A stretch of DNA of 49,098 nt from an uncultured Ruminococcus sp. (lineage in GTDB: Bacteria > Bacillota > Clostridia > Monoglobales > Monoglobaceae): contig CADBUP010000141.1 in the NCBI GenBank assembly GCA_902797885.1, positions 1-49,098 of the forward strand. Reading direction: 5' to 3'. The notes below the pieces were generated by a model, which did not search any database, was not told where the DNA came from, and saw only the letters and a list, made by a program, of their open reading frames with translations. Positions 7,994-16,147 of the stretch are shown in pieces (positions within the stretch are counted from its first letter, which is position 1; every line of letters begins with the position of its first letter). A program made the translations under genes and the position numbers.

Positions 7994-10108
7994 TCAATAC
8001 AAATGATTAACTCTTAAGGAAACATATTCATCGCACCACGCGTCTTTTCCTACATAGATTTTAAATTCACCCGGCTCAACAACAAATCTTCCGTTACTGT
8101 TATAGAACCCCAACTCCTCAAAGCCGATTTCAAATTCTGCTGTCTTGCTCTCACCCGCCTGAACGAACAGCTTGTCAAAGCCTTTTAATTCCTTTATCGG
8201 TCTTGTCATTGACGATTTGCAGTCACGAATATAGCATTGTGCCGTTTCTGCAGCATCAAAACTGCCCGTATTCCGAATTGTCACATTTACTTTAACTTTT
8301 TTACCATTATTAATATCATCAATTGATATGCTGCTTTCATCAATATTAATTTTTCCGTATTCAAATGTAGTATATGTAAGTCCATATCCAAACGGGTAAA
8401 GAGGCCTTCCTGTAACATCACAATAATTGTAAGCATCAGGATTATAGTATCCATCAACATCGCGTCCTGAAGGAGGGCAGTTATAGTAAATCGGAATCTG
8501 CCCGCTGTACTTCGGCAGAGTTACAGGCAAACGTCCGCTCGGTGACATTTCTCCGTAAAGGACATCAGCAATTGCATTTCCCGCCTGCGCCCCCGGATGC
8601 CACGCATATATAAGTGCATCAAAATAATCAACATTATTCTCAAGCGCAATCGGACGTCCGAAAAGCAAAACTCCGATTACAGGCTTTCCTGCTTCTTTTG
8701 CCCTGTCTATAACAAATTTCTGCGCCGAAGTAAGTTCTGTCTTCGCCATACTGTTAGCTTCTCCGGTAACAGTTTTTGCTTCGCCGAGAACTATCAATAC
8801 TTTATCGCATTGGTTCAAGTTACGCATAGTATCGTTCTCCGGAATATGACAATTATAGTGAATTATATTTTCACTTTTAGCTTCAAGACCTTCATAAACA
8901 GAAACACTTTCACTGTAATCGGCATCGGCAGCCCAACTTCCGATAATATTTTTTGTATCAAATGCCATACTTCCCATAACACATATTATTTCATCTTTTT
9001 TCAGCGGAAGAACATTGTTATCATTTTTGAGCAATACCAGCGATTCTGCCGCACACTTGCGTGCAACATCACGAATTTCTTGCTTAGGCAATTCTGTATA
9101 CTCAGCATAAGGGTTGTCAAACAGTCCGAGTTTATCCTTAATTTTCAGGACGCGTCTTACTGCTATGTCAATTATCTCCTCTGAAATTTTTCCGTTATGA
9201 ACTGCCTTTTCCAGATTATCAATATATAAGTTATCTATCATATCCATATCAAGACCTGCGCTCAAAGCCAAAATTGCCGCCTCCTCATCGGTTTCAGCAA
9301 CACCCTGACGAATCAGCTGCTTAACCGCCTCCCAGTCACTTATTACAAATCCGTCAAATCCAAGCTCACCTCTCAGCACATCTGTCAGCAGATACTTGCT
9401 TGAAGTAACAGGCTGACCGCTTATTTCGTTAAACGAACTCATCACGGTCATAACACCGCTATCGACCGCCGCCTTAAACGCTCTCAAATAATAATTTCTC
9501 AAAGAATAATCTGAGATTTCGGCTTTGTGGTAATCCCGTCCTCCCTCTGATGCACCGTAACCAATATAATGCTTTGCGCACGCCGCAATATTTGTATTAT
9601 CTTCCCCTTGAAAGCCTTTGACTATTGCTTCTGCCATTTTGCATCCGAGATATGGGTCCTCTCCCGTGCTTTCCACTATTCGTCCCCATCTCGGGTCTCT
9701 TGAAATGTCAAGCATAGGTGCAAAGGTCCAGCGTATTCCATCATTTTTTGCTTCCATAGCAACATATTCATAACCCTTTTTTACAAGCTTCGGGTTAAAT
9801 GTTGCAGCCAGCGCAAGAGGAATCGGCAAATTTATTTTGTGACCGTGTATAACATCGTGACCGTAAATAATGGGTATTCCGTGTTTTTCAACGGCTATTT
9901 TTTGTATTTCATTCAGTTTTTCCAATTCAACAGAATTAAAATCTCCGTTTCCTGTTGTTGAAAAGGCGGCCAAAATCAGTGACCCGTAACAGTCTTTTTC
10001 AATCAACTCTTTCATTTCGTCAACGTTGCTTTCGGATAACATAATCTGACTTAATTGCAGTAATTTTTCACGCAATGTCATTTTTTCTATTATTTTTTCT
10101 ATATTCAT
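7994..10108 (-). CDS. bglX: GH3 beta-glucosidase/beta-xylosidase-type glycoside hydrolase
   Basis: A 704-residue GH3 enzyme starting at ATG 10108, where GGAG lies 6 nt upstream. A longer reading from TTG 10120 would bury that site. The catalytic nucleophile is D258 in GFVISDWEAV. Earlier family blocks include GIPIIYGHDVIHG (77-89), the DISRDPRWGR substrate loop (134-143) and AKHYIGYG (178-185). The C-terminal 100 residues form the fibronectin-III-like domain typical of the BglX architecture. There is no signal peptide, so it acts on imported oligosaccharides, releasing terminal beta-linked glucose or xylose (specificity unresolved). It is the last gene of the P1 operon. The symbol reflects architecture, not proven orthology. 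Confidence 0.9.
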   Translation of the reverse strand: MNIEKIIEKMTLREKLLQLSQIMLSESNVDEMKELIEKDCYGSLILAAFSTTGNGDFNSVELEKLNEIQKIAVEKHGIPIIYGHDVIHGHKINLPIPLALAATFNPKLVKKGYEYVAMEAKNDGIRWTFAPMLDISRDPRWGRIVESTGEDPYLGCKMAEAIVKGFQGEDNTNIAACAKHYIGYGASEGGRDYHKAEISDYSLRNYYLRAFKAAVDSGVMTVMSSFNEISGQPVTSSKYLLTDVLRGELGFDGFVISDWEAVKQLIRQGVAETDEEAAILALSAGLDMDMIDNLYIDNLEKAVHNGKISEEIIDIAVRRVLKIKDKLGLFDNPYAEYTELPKQEIRDVARKCAAESLVLLKNDNNVLPLKKDEIICVMGSMAFDTKNIIGSWAADADYSESVSVYEGLEAKSENIIHYNCHIPENDTMRNLNQCDKVLIVLGEAKTVTGEANSMAKTELTSAQKFVIDRAKEAGKPVIGVLLFGRPIALENNVDYFDALIYAWHPGAQAGNAIADVLYGEMSPSGRLPVTLPKYSGQIPIYYNCPPSGRDVDGYYNPDAYNYCDVTGRPLYPFGYGLTYTTFEYGKINIDESSISIDDINNGKKVKVNVTIRNTGSFDAAETAQCYIRDCKSSMTRPIKELKGFDKLFVQAGESKTAEFEIGFEELGFYNSNGRFVVEPGEFKIYVGKDAWCDEYVSLRVNHLY

Positions 10109-10209
10109 TTCTTTCTCCAATCTTTTTTCGGTATACTGTTCATATGCGCAAGCTCTTAATACTATTGTTGTCTTTTTACGATATCATTTCTATTTTTACC
10201 ATAATATTT

Positions 10210-11301
10210 TTACATCTCAAAATTATTTTTTATAATATTTGAATACAACGCATCTGTCCATCTTTTGCAGCCTTCACCGTTGGGATGCCCTCCAAATCTT
10301 GATTTATTTCTTTCTTTTTCACTTCGGCATAAAACACTAACATTGTCAAATACCATTTCAACATAATTGCAAAAAGTATTTTTGATTGCATAGTTTACTC
10401 TTTCCCAAACGACCGTCTGTTTAGCATTGTAATCAAAAGGCGGAATAGTTTGCAGAATAACTTTAATTCCCGCTTCTTTTAGTATCAGTATAGTTTTGCA
10501 GATATCATCAACAATTTCGTCCGCACTTCTCCCCGATTTGATATCATTTACCCCAAGACATACAATTACAACATCATTTTGCTTTGCTTTAAACAGCCAG
10601 TTACCGTCACTTGCCGCATCACTTGCTCTCGCAAAGCCAACACCCAAATTCCAATAAGCATTATCCCTCCCGAGTTTTTCCGCAAGAGAAACATTCCAAT
10701 GCTCATATAAGTTTTCTTGTGTACCCAGTCCCTGAGTTATCGAATCTCCCAAAAATGCTATTTTTGACTTTACCTTACGGTCACAGCCAACCATATTCAC
10801 GGCAGGAATTATATTCGTTTTTACCCATTGCCCGTTTTCCAATGCAAATACCGGTATCAGCTTTTCTTTTTGGCACGGTACAATATGTCCCTTCCACGAA
10901 ATTTCAAGACAAAGATAACTTCCCTCGCTAAAACACAATTTAACTTCGTCTGATGCAAACATTTCTCCCGGCATAACCTCTTTTTTCGTTTCTCCGTTAA
11001 ATGTTACGGTTTTCATAGCTTCACAAGGCTCTGTTGCTTTATCCGCATAACATTCATTACATATTCCTACCTTAAGGTCACAAATTTTCCAGCTGTCGCA
11101 CACATAATTACAATGAGTTTCTATATTGAATGTAGTGTCAGTTATGTTGGAGAATAAAAATGAATAATTATATTCCCCGGGAGAAAATATTTTAAAATAA
11201 ACTCTGGCGGTTTTTATTGTATCCTTATCTTCGGATATAAAAAAGGTTTGGTTTGAACTGCCCGCCAATGTATTTGAGGTATATCTGTCAAAATAATTCA
11301 T
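10210..11301 (-). CDS. SGNH/GDSL hydrolase with N-terminal beta-sandwich (CE2-like layout)
   Basis: A 363-residue protein starting at 11301, with GGAG 6 nt upstream; 12 earlier in-frame codons precede the ribosome binding site and are rejected. Residues 1-175 are beta-rich. Residues 178-360 form the SGNH fold: FLGDSITQG (Ser187), NLGVGFA (Gly near 220), GVND (Asn252), and GGHPNGEG (His339). The Asp that normally sits three residues before His is Phe336 here. Sandwich plus SGNH with a Ser-His dyad is the known layout of carbohydrate esterase family 2, so deacetylation of sugars is a reasonable guess. It has no signal peptide. Its 5' end shares a 26-bp near-identity with the mobC leader (see findings). 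Confidence 0.8.
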   Translation of the reverse strand: MNYFDRYTSNTLAGSSNQTFFISEDKDTIKTARVYFKIFSPGEYNYSFLFSNITDTTFNIETHCNYVCDSWKICDLKVGICNECYADKATEPCEAMKTVTFNGETKKEVMPGEMFASDEVKLCFSEGSYLCLEISWKGHIVPCQKEKLIPVFALENGQWVKTNIIPAVNMVGCDRKVKSKIAFLGDSITQGLGTQENLYEHWNVSLAEKLGRDNAYWNLGVGFARASDAASDGNWLFKAKQNDVVIVCLGVNDIKSGRSADEIVDDICKTILILKEAGIKVILQTIPPFDYNAKQTVVWERVNYAIKNTFCNYVEMVFDNVSVLCRSEKERNKSRFGGHPNGEGCKRWTDALYSNIIKNNFEM

Positions 11302-11382
11302 AAAATTCTCCATTCCGCCACTAAGATACCGACGCATATATAAGCGCTGACTTACGGCTATTTTTGTTATCGGATTAAGCCT

Positions 11383-12036
11383 TCACAATGCTCTTAAAAA
11401 ATTATACAGCCTTTCGGCAATTCTTCTTACTCCCTTATCAGATGGATGTAATCCGTCCGGCATATACTCTTTTTTAATTATTTCCACATTCGGCTGTATT
11501 CCGCTAATATTAAATAAGTCAACTACGGGCAGCCCGTAATAGCCCGCAACTTCTTTTATAACCGAAACATATCCCGAAAGCGGAACTTCATTTGGCAATC
11601 CGTTTTCTTTCACAGGCGTATCTTCCCCGCATCTATGCAGGGGTGTTATAAAGATAATCTCTGCATTTGAATAACTGTTCAAAAGCTTTTGGCATAAGCA
11701 GTGCATTGCCCCGTAAAAAGTATACTCACTTCTTGAACTAAAGTCACCGATTTTAGCGTCTCCGTGGCCGAAATCATTTGTTCCGCCGAACACAACTATA
11801 ATATCGGCGTTTGGTTCCATCTCATCCGCACGTTCCAAAAAATCTCTGTTCCATTGTTCACAACCAAACTTAACCCTCTGCTTTGCAATTCTCGTCCCGC
11901 AAACACCGTAGTTTTTCACCTCCGCACCCGAAAGATCTGCAAACATAGGCACAAAACTTTTCTCATATGAAGATGTTCCAAGCCCATATGTTATACTATC
12001 ACCAAGAAAAAATATCTTTTTTCCTTTTAGTTTCAT
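11383..12036 (-). CDS. SGNH/GDSL hydrolase (probable sugar esterase)
   Basis: A 217-residue protein if started at ATG 12036, preceded at 10 nt by AAAGGA. An alternative GTG at 12084 adds 16 residues without a good ribosome binding site. All four SGNH blocks are present: FLGDSITYG (Ser14), NYGVCGTRI (Gly47), GGTND (Asn87) and DGLHP (Asp194, His197). The catalytic triad is therefore intact. It is cytoplasmic by lack of a signal peptide. Being the middle of three esterase genes in a glycan operon, it probably removes acetyl or other acyl groups from imported oligosaccharides. Confidence 0.85.
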   Translation of the reverse strand: MKLKGKKIFFLGDSITYGLGTSSYEKSFVPMFADLSGAEVKNYGVCGTRIAKQRVKFGCEQWNRDFLERADEMEPNADIIVVFGGTNDFGHGDAKIGDFSSRSEYTFYGAMHCLCQKLLNSYSNAEIIFITPLHRCGEDTPVKENGLPNEVPLSGYVSVIKEVAGYYGLPVVDLFNISGIQPNVEIIKKEYMPDGLHPSDKGVRRIAERLYNFLRAL

Positions 12037-12138
12037 ATTTAATTTATCCTTTGGTACAATGTTTAAATAGCTTGCAGCCGGCACCTCGGCATAATTTACA
12101 AGTCTGTTTATTTTATTAAAGAGTAACTCATTTTTAAA

Positions 12139-12186
12139 GTTAAAGCCGCACCTTCTTTAATAAAAGTTAAGCGGAGCGGCTTCAAC
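12139..12186 (-). other. Intercistronic hairpin between two esterase genes
   Basis: GTTAAAGCCGC (12139-12149) pairs with GCGGCTTCAAC (12176-12186) with one mismatch across a 26-nt loop. On the minus strand it falls right after the upstream esterase gene. Only a broken T-tract follows, so it may be a leaky terminator or an mRNA-stability element. Confidence 0.45.
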
Positions 12187-12192
12187 ATATAT

Positions 12193-12861
12193 TTAATTAA
12201 TACCCGGTTCTCTGTTATAGTCGAAATCGCATTGCTTAAGAAACTCTCTCGCCATTAAAACAGCTCCTATTTGATTAGGATGCACCCTGTCCCACGCAAT
12301 ACGCGATGAATGCTGAAAAGAGCAATAGTCTTCATACATTTTTTGAAAGTTAATCAGTTTACAATCATACTTTTTTGCAAGATTAATACAGATTTCAACA
12401 TATTCATTCATTCTATGTCGCATTTTATCGCAGGAATTTGGCTCAATATAGTAAGGTGTTGCAATGAAGATTCCTTTTACATTGTCCTTAACAGATAAAA
12501 TCATCTCTTTTACATTATTTTCGTATTCATCAGGCATAACCTGGTCACTTATAATAGCAGGTGTGTCAAACTGACGCCAAACATCATTTATGCCTATACA
12601 AATCGAAACCCAATCGGGCTTTAAATCCAAAACATCTCTTTGAAAACGGTTAAGCAAGTCTCTGCTTGTGTTGCCGCTGATGCCCGAATTGGTTATTCTT
12701 AAGTTAACGTCAGGATAACAAACCGACAACAAATTTTCGATTTCTCTCACATAACTTTTGCCAAGATTTTCAAACAGACCTTCGCCGACAGGAATCTTGC
12801 TTCCCATATCGGTAACCGAGTCTCCCGCAAAAACTATTCTGTCATTATTTTCAAAAATCAA
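12193..12861 (-). CDS. SGNH/GDSL hydrolase, rhamnogalacturonan-acetylesterase-like
   Basis: A 222-residue protein starting at a TTG (12859-12861), supported by AGGAG 9 nt upstream; the next Met (residue 19) lies beyond the catalytic Ser. The triad is complete: FAGDSVTD (Ser15), SGISGNTSRD (Gly63), GINDVW (Asn92) and DRVHPN (Asp191, His194). Among the three tandem SGNH genes this looks most like rhamnogalacturonan acetylesterases. It is predicted to be cytoplasmic. As first intact gene of the P1 operon it starts only 13 nt after the decayed ThuA fragment ends. Confidence 0.87.
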   Translation of the reverse strand: MIFENNDRIVFAGDSVTDMGSKIPVGEGLFENLGKSYVREIENLLSVCYPDVNLRITNSGISGNTSRDLLNRFQRDVLDLKPDWVSICIGINDVWRQFDTPAIISDQVMPDEYENNVKEMILSVKDNVKGIFIATPYYIEPNSCDKMRHRMNEYVEICINLAKKYDCKLINFQKMYEDYCSFQHSSRIAWDRVHPNQIGAVLMAREFLKQCDFDYNREPGIN

Positions 12862-12874
12862 TCTATATCTCTCC

Positions 12875-13147
12875 TCAATCTTTTTCAGATTCTGTACCGC
12901 ATTGCTTCTTTATTATTTCAACCTGCGGACACTCAATATGCTCTCTATAAGTTGGGTTAGCCCAGCGAACAGCATTTTTAATTACGGTTTGTATGTTTTT
13001 ATTATAGAAAGTCGGCACTGACTCATGACCGGGCTGAAAATAAAAGATTTTTCCGTAACCGCGGTTATAACACATCCGCTTCTGAACAGTTCGCCGCCTT
13101 CATACCAGCCCATAAACACAACCTGATCCGGCTCGGGAATATCAAAT
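12875..13147 (-). pseudogene. ThuA-like protein, C-terminal fragment with frameshift
   Basis: Two reading frames together spell the C-terminal third of a ThuA (trehalose-utilisation-type) protein. EPDQVVFMGWYEGGELFRSGC is in one frame. After a shift near 13075-13085, YNRGYGKIFYFQPGHE continues in another and runs to INAVRWA-like sequence (IKNAVRWANP) and a stop. The N-terminal two thirds are missing. The fragment is joined directly to a Gfo/Idh/MocA N-terminus, so it is a deletion product rather than a truncated assembly. Confidence 0.85.
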
Positions 13148-13363
13148 ATTTTTTATAATCCGTGCAATAAAAGTCAACACCAAGACGCTCTGCTACAGCC
13201 TTTGCCTTTTCTTCTATTATGTCACACACTCCGACGATTTCAATATTTTCTATTTTTTCATACGCAGGCGTATGAGCCCAATTCACAATCGCCCCGCACC
13301 GATTATCGCCATTTTAAGTTTTTGTTTTTCTACAATGTTTACCTCCATTTTGTTTACCTCCAT
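13148..13363 (-). pseudogene. Gfo/Idh/MocA oxidoreductase, N-terminal fragment with frameshift
   Basis: Starting at 13363 or at the repeated ATG at 13348, the frame reads to KMAIIGAGR and then hits TGA. Dropping one frame gives IVNWAHTPAY and GVCDIIEEKAKAVAERLGV, so the dinucleotide-binding start of a Gfo/Idh/MocA dehydrogenase is present but broken by a one-base loss near 13290. After about 60 residues the coding sequence ends in the ThuA remnant. The promoter and ribosome binding sites are intact, so the operon still reads through this debris. Confidence 0.85.
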
Positions 13364-13380
13364 TTTGTTTACCTCATTGT
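13336..13380 (-). repeat. 15-bp tandem repeat duplicating a ribosome binding site and start codon
   Basis: On the plus strand TGTTTACCTCCATTT occurs at 13336-13350 and 13351-13365, then a diverged partial copy to 13380. Read on the minus strand each unit supplies GGAGGT, a 7-nt spacer and ATG. The unit is a multiple of three, so both starts share one frame. Confidence 0.85.
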
Positions 13381-13409
13381 GTATAAGATTGCACTCACCT
13401 TTGAAATTT

Positions 13410-13423
13410 TGCAAGCGCTTTTA
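13410..13423. promoter_or_regulatory. cre-like (CcpA/LacI-type) operator in the P1 leader
   Basis: TGCAAGCGCTTTTA fits the catabolite-responsive element consensus TGWAANCGNTNWCA at all but two constrained positions and centres on the palindrome AAGCGCTT. It sits 8-20 bp downstream of the P1 -10, where a bound repressor would block transcription. Glucose repression through CcpA is inferred. Confidence 0.5.
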
Positions 13424-13431
13424 CATTCATC

Positions 13432-13494
13432 ATTATACAGCCCTCTCCTGTCATTGTCTACTGTACTTTATGCATTTTAACTGTACTCTTTGCA
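13432..13494 (-). promoter_or_regulatory. P1: activator half-site direct repeats plus promoter
   Basis: Read on the minus strand, two copies of a TGCA-containing half-site ending AGTACAGT lie 20 bp apart (13480-13494 and 13460-13474). The second runs into the -35 TAGACA (13455-13460). A 17-nt spacer leads to a perfect TATAAT (13432-13437). Sequence and geometry are the same at P2 (37425) and P3 (45832). Direct repeats two helical turns apart overlapping a -35 are typical of AraC-family activators. Confidence 0.8.
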
Positions 13495-13504
13495 TTTTGA
13501 CATT

Positions 13505-16147
13505 TTATTTGTAAACAACGATAAGTTTTGGCAGACCGTATGTCAGATATATCGATACAGGGCGCATTTCCTGAGTTTCTGCATATCCGTTCATATCGTC
13601 AACGCTGCCTTGCGCAATAAAGAAATTTGACTTCCCGGTATTGTGGCACACAACAACTTTACTTGATTTAGCATCTAAAACCGTCCATTTATCTCTTGTT
13701 AAAACATCTTTATTATCAATCAAAATAAATTGAGTATCGTCACGCTTGTACAAGTACCCTGCCTTAAACAAAAACTTATCAGCAATTCCTCCGCCCGTAC
13801 TATATGTATGAAGCTCTCCGTTTGCATTTACCCTACTCATAACAGTGAGAAAAGGCACCTGCCCCTTATGATCTGTCAAATATCTGACCATATCGCCTTT
13901 CTGTACCGAAAGTCCGGTAGTTCCGTCAGCCCCTGTTACAGACTTAAAATAACCGTACTCGCTCTCTTGAACAGTTACAGCGCCGTCTTGCGTACGAACC
14001 GTTATGGCTGTCTTTACCTCGCCATCTTTATCCATACTCTCACTCACCTCTTCCACAACGCCTATCGGAGATGATTCGGTAAGCTTTTGACTTGAATAAT
14101 TATTATCCGTGTACAAAATACATACATCATTGCAGATTTTCTCTGATGAAAGAGAATATGCTTTAAACTTCACATTTTCACCGTCATACATAGGAGCGCC
14201 ATATTGTGCAGAGTATAAATCCTTGTTAAATACATCTTCATTTTCCGGCACATTAAAGAATAATGTATCCTTTCCTACTTTTGCTTTATCCGATATAATT
14301 CCGGTTGCATTAATATATGGAAGCTTTGAATCACCGCTGCTGTATGTCATACGCAGCTTTCCTTCAGCAACAGTATCGGCATTTGCCCAGTCATCACCGT
14401 TTTTAGCCGTCTCTATTATACTCAGTTTATTTTCTTTGTTAATTTTGTATCTTACTAACTGCTTTTCACAGCTTGTCATATTGCCAGATATTTCACTATA
14501 TGTTTTGTATCTGACATCGTTTATTGTCATACTCTCTCTGGTATACAGTGTCTCAACCACACCGTCGGAATTTAACAGTCTTACCTTCATTGCTTCTTTT
14601 AAAGGATTAGTGTCCGGAACCACTTTGATTATATATCCAAATTCATAATCAAAGCCCGACTGCTTATAACCCACAATTACACCGTTGTAATCCAGAAAGA
14701 ATACACCGTTTGCTGTTCCCCACTCATAATTCGTAAGAGAATCAAACGTACTGTCAACCGAAAACTCTGTATCATTTATAACAATCTTATGCGCAGAACC
14801 GTTTTCATCGGCACTTCTCACTTTAGACACCTTGCCGCTGACAACACTTTCGTTTACAATAACAATTAACGGATTTCCGTTTATATCCTTCAGCACAGAT
14901 AAAACATCATTCTTCTTTATTTTATCTTTACTGCACAACGTTCCGTTTTTATAAACTTTTATGTCTTCGTTTTTAAGTTTAATATTTCTGTCCTTATGAT
15001 GCAAATCAATAATATTACCATCCGTGTCTACCGATTTAACAACTGTCTTGTCATAGTTAAAAATTGACAAAACATCATTTTTGCCGTCTCCGTTGCTGTC
15101 AATGACATAGACCACACCCTGTTTGCAATTAAGGCTCACCCCGGAATAATCGGAAACGGAAACCCCATTATAGAGTACATAGATACCATTTGGCAAATCT
15201 AATTTTTTTGTTTTATTGTCTTTGTTATATTCAATTTTCTTTGTTGTAAGACTTTCTATATCCGAAGATTTAATTGTTATAACTCGGTCATCATTCTTAG
15301 CTCTATCAATGTACTTTACAATGCCTTCATTATTAGCAGAGTCATCTTGGACATATGCGTCCACAGATAAGCCTAAAAGCTCGGCTGCGAATACTTCATT
15401 GCACTTAAAAGTATTATCGTCAATTTTAATATAGCCTTCTCTGACAGTACTGCCTCCGTATAAATCAGAAAACTCTGTTGCTGTTATTATTCCGCTATAT
15501 TTTGTGATTTTTAACCTGTCTGACAATATGGTTTCGCCTTTTGCAACGGTATAATTTAAATTTCCTTTACTGTCTACGGTCGAATCAACAATATCAGTAT
15601 CTATCGACTCGTCTATAAGCTTTATAAATTCACTCCATTTCACATCCGAGTTTCCGCTTTTCACAACACTGCCAACAAATTTTTTGTATAAATTAATATA
15701 ATTACTTACAGTCAAATCCCCATCAATAAAATTATCATATCCCAAGGTCTTTACTATGGCAGTTACAAGATCTCCATAACTTACAGCAACATCGGGCTTA
15801 AACGAATTGTCATACATACAAGACATTAATCCGGCTTCAACAACCTGATATATTGCACTTTCATAAGCGCTTCCCGAAATATCATCTATCGTTTTTTTGT
15901 CATTTTTCACTTCTGCATTATAGCCCATTATCTTGCTCAGCGTGTACGCCGCCTCTGCGCGCGTCACAGAGCTGTCATAATCCAATATCACATTATTCTC
16001 AAACAAGCCGAATGCATAAAGCCTATTTAAAAGATTGTCGTTACCCGTTACTTCATAATTGCTTGCAAAAGCAACCGATACAACATTTGACATCAGTAAT
16101 ATACAAGCCAATGCAATTGTAATAATCCTCATTGATAAGCGTTTCAT
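13505..16147 (-). CDS. Large SLH-domain surface protein
   Basis: An 880-residue secreted protein. A signal peptide covers about 1-29 (hydrophobic ALACILLMSNVVSVAFA). The first about 200 residues carry S-layer homology repeats, recognisable from VTRAEAAYTLSKIMGY (about 62-77) and a second unit ending YGDLVTAIVKTLGY. The other about 680 residues are beta-rich, with many short charged turns, and match no catalytic family I know. The start codon overlaps the stop of the preceding SLH gene (ATGA), with GGAGG 6 nt upstream, so the two are translationally coupled. It closes the P2 operon. It likely binds secondary cell-wall polymer and may present or organise the locus's secreted enzymes; that role is inference. 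Confidence 0.82.
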   Translation of the reverse strand: MKRLSMRIITIALACILLMSNVVSVAFASNYEVTGNDNLLNRLYAFGLFENNVILDYDSSVTRAEAAYTLSKIMGYNAEVKNDKKTIDDISGSAYESAIYQVVEAGLMSCMYDNSFKPDVAVSYGDLVTAIVKTLGYDNFIDGDLTVSNYINLYKKFVGSVVKSGNSDVKWSEFIKLIDESIDTDIVDSTVDSKGNLNYTVAKGETILSDRLKITKYSGIITATEFSDLYGGSTVREGYIKIDDNTFKCNEVFAAELLGLSVDAYVQDDSANNEGIVKYIDRAKNDDRVITIKSSDIESLTTKKIEYNKDNKTKKLDLPNGIYVLYNGVSVSDYSGVSLNCKQGVVYVIDSNGDGKNDVLSIFNYDKTVVKSVDTDGNIIDLHHKDRNIKLKNEDIKVYKNGTLCSKDKIKKNDVLSVLKDINGNPLIVIVNESVVSGKVSKVRSADENGSAHKIVINDTEFSVDSTFDSLTNYEWGTANGVFFLDYNGVIVGYKQSGFDYEFGYIIKVVPDTNPLKEAMKVRLLNSDGVVETLYTRESMTINDVRYKTYSEISGNMTSCEKQLVRYKINKENKLSIIETAKNGDDWANADTVAEGKLRMTYSSGDSKLPYINATGIISDKAKVGKDTLFFNVPENEDVFNKDLYSAQYGAPMYDGENVKFKAYSLSSEKICNDVCILYTDNNYSSQKLTESSPIGVVEEVSESMDKDGEVKTAITVRTQDGAVTVQESEYGYFKSVTGADGTTGLSVQKGDMVRYLTDHKGQVPFLTVMSRVNANGELHTYSTGGGIADKFLFKAGYLYKRDDTQFILIDNKDVLTRDKWTVLDAKSSKVVVCHNTGKSNFFIAQGSVDDMNGYAETQEMRPVSIYLTYGLPKLIVVYK

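Noticed and set aside
8597-9184. 195-codon plus-strand frame inside the GH3 gene
   Set aside because: It lies wholly antisense to a well-conserved catalytic region, has no ribosome binding site and its product is of low complexity without motifs.
12875-13075. Intact small protein of 66 residues
   Set aside because: Its sequence is the C-terminal end of a ThuA protein in the wrong company; it has no start of its own and belongs to the decayed fusion.
14109-14648. 179-codon plus-strand frame inside the large SLH gene
   Set aside because: Antisense to a secreted protein in an intact operon; no start signals and only a hydrophobic, compositionally biased product.
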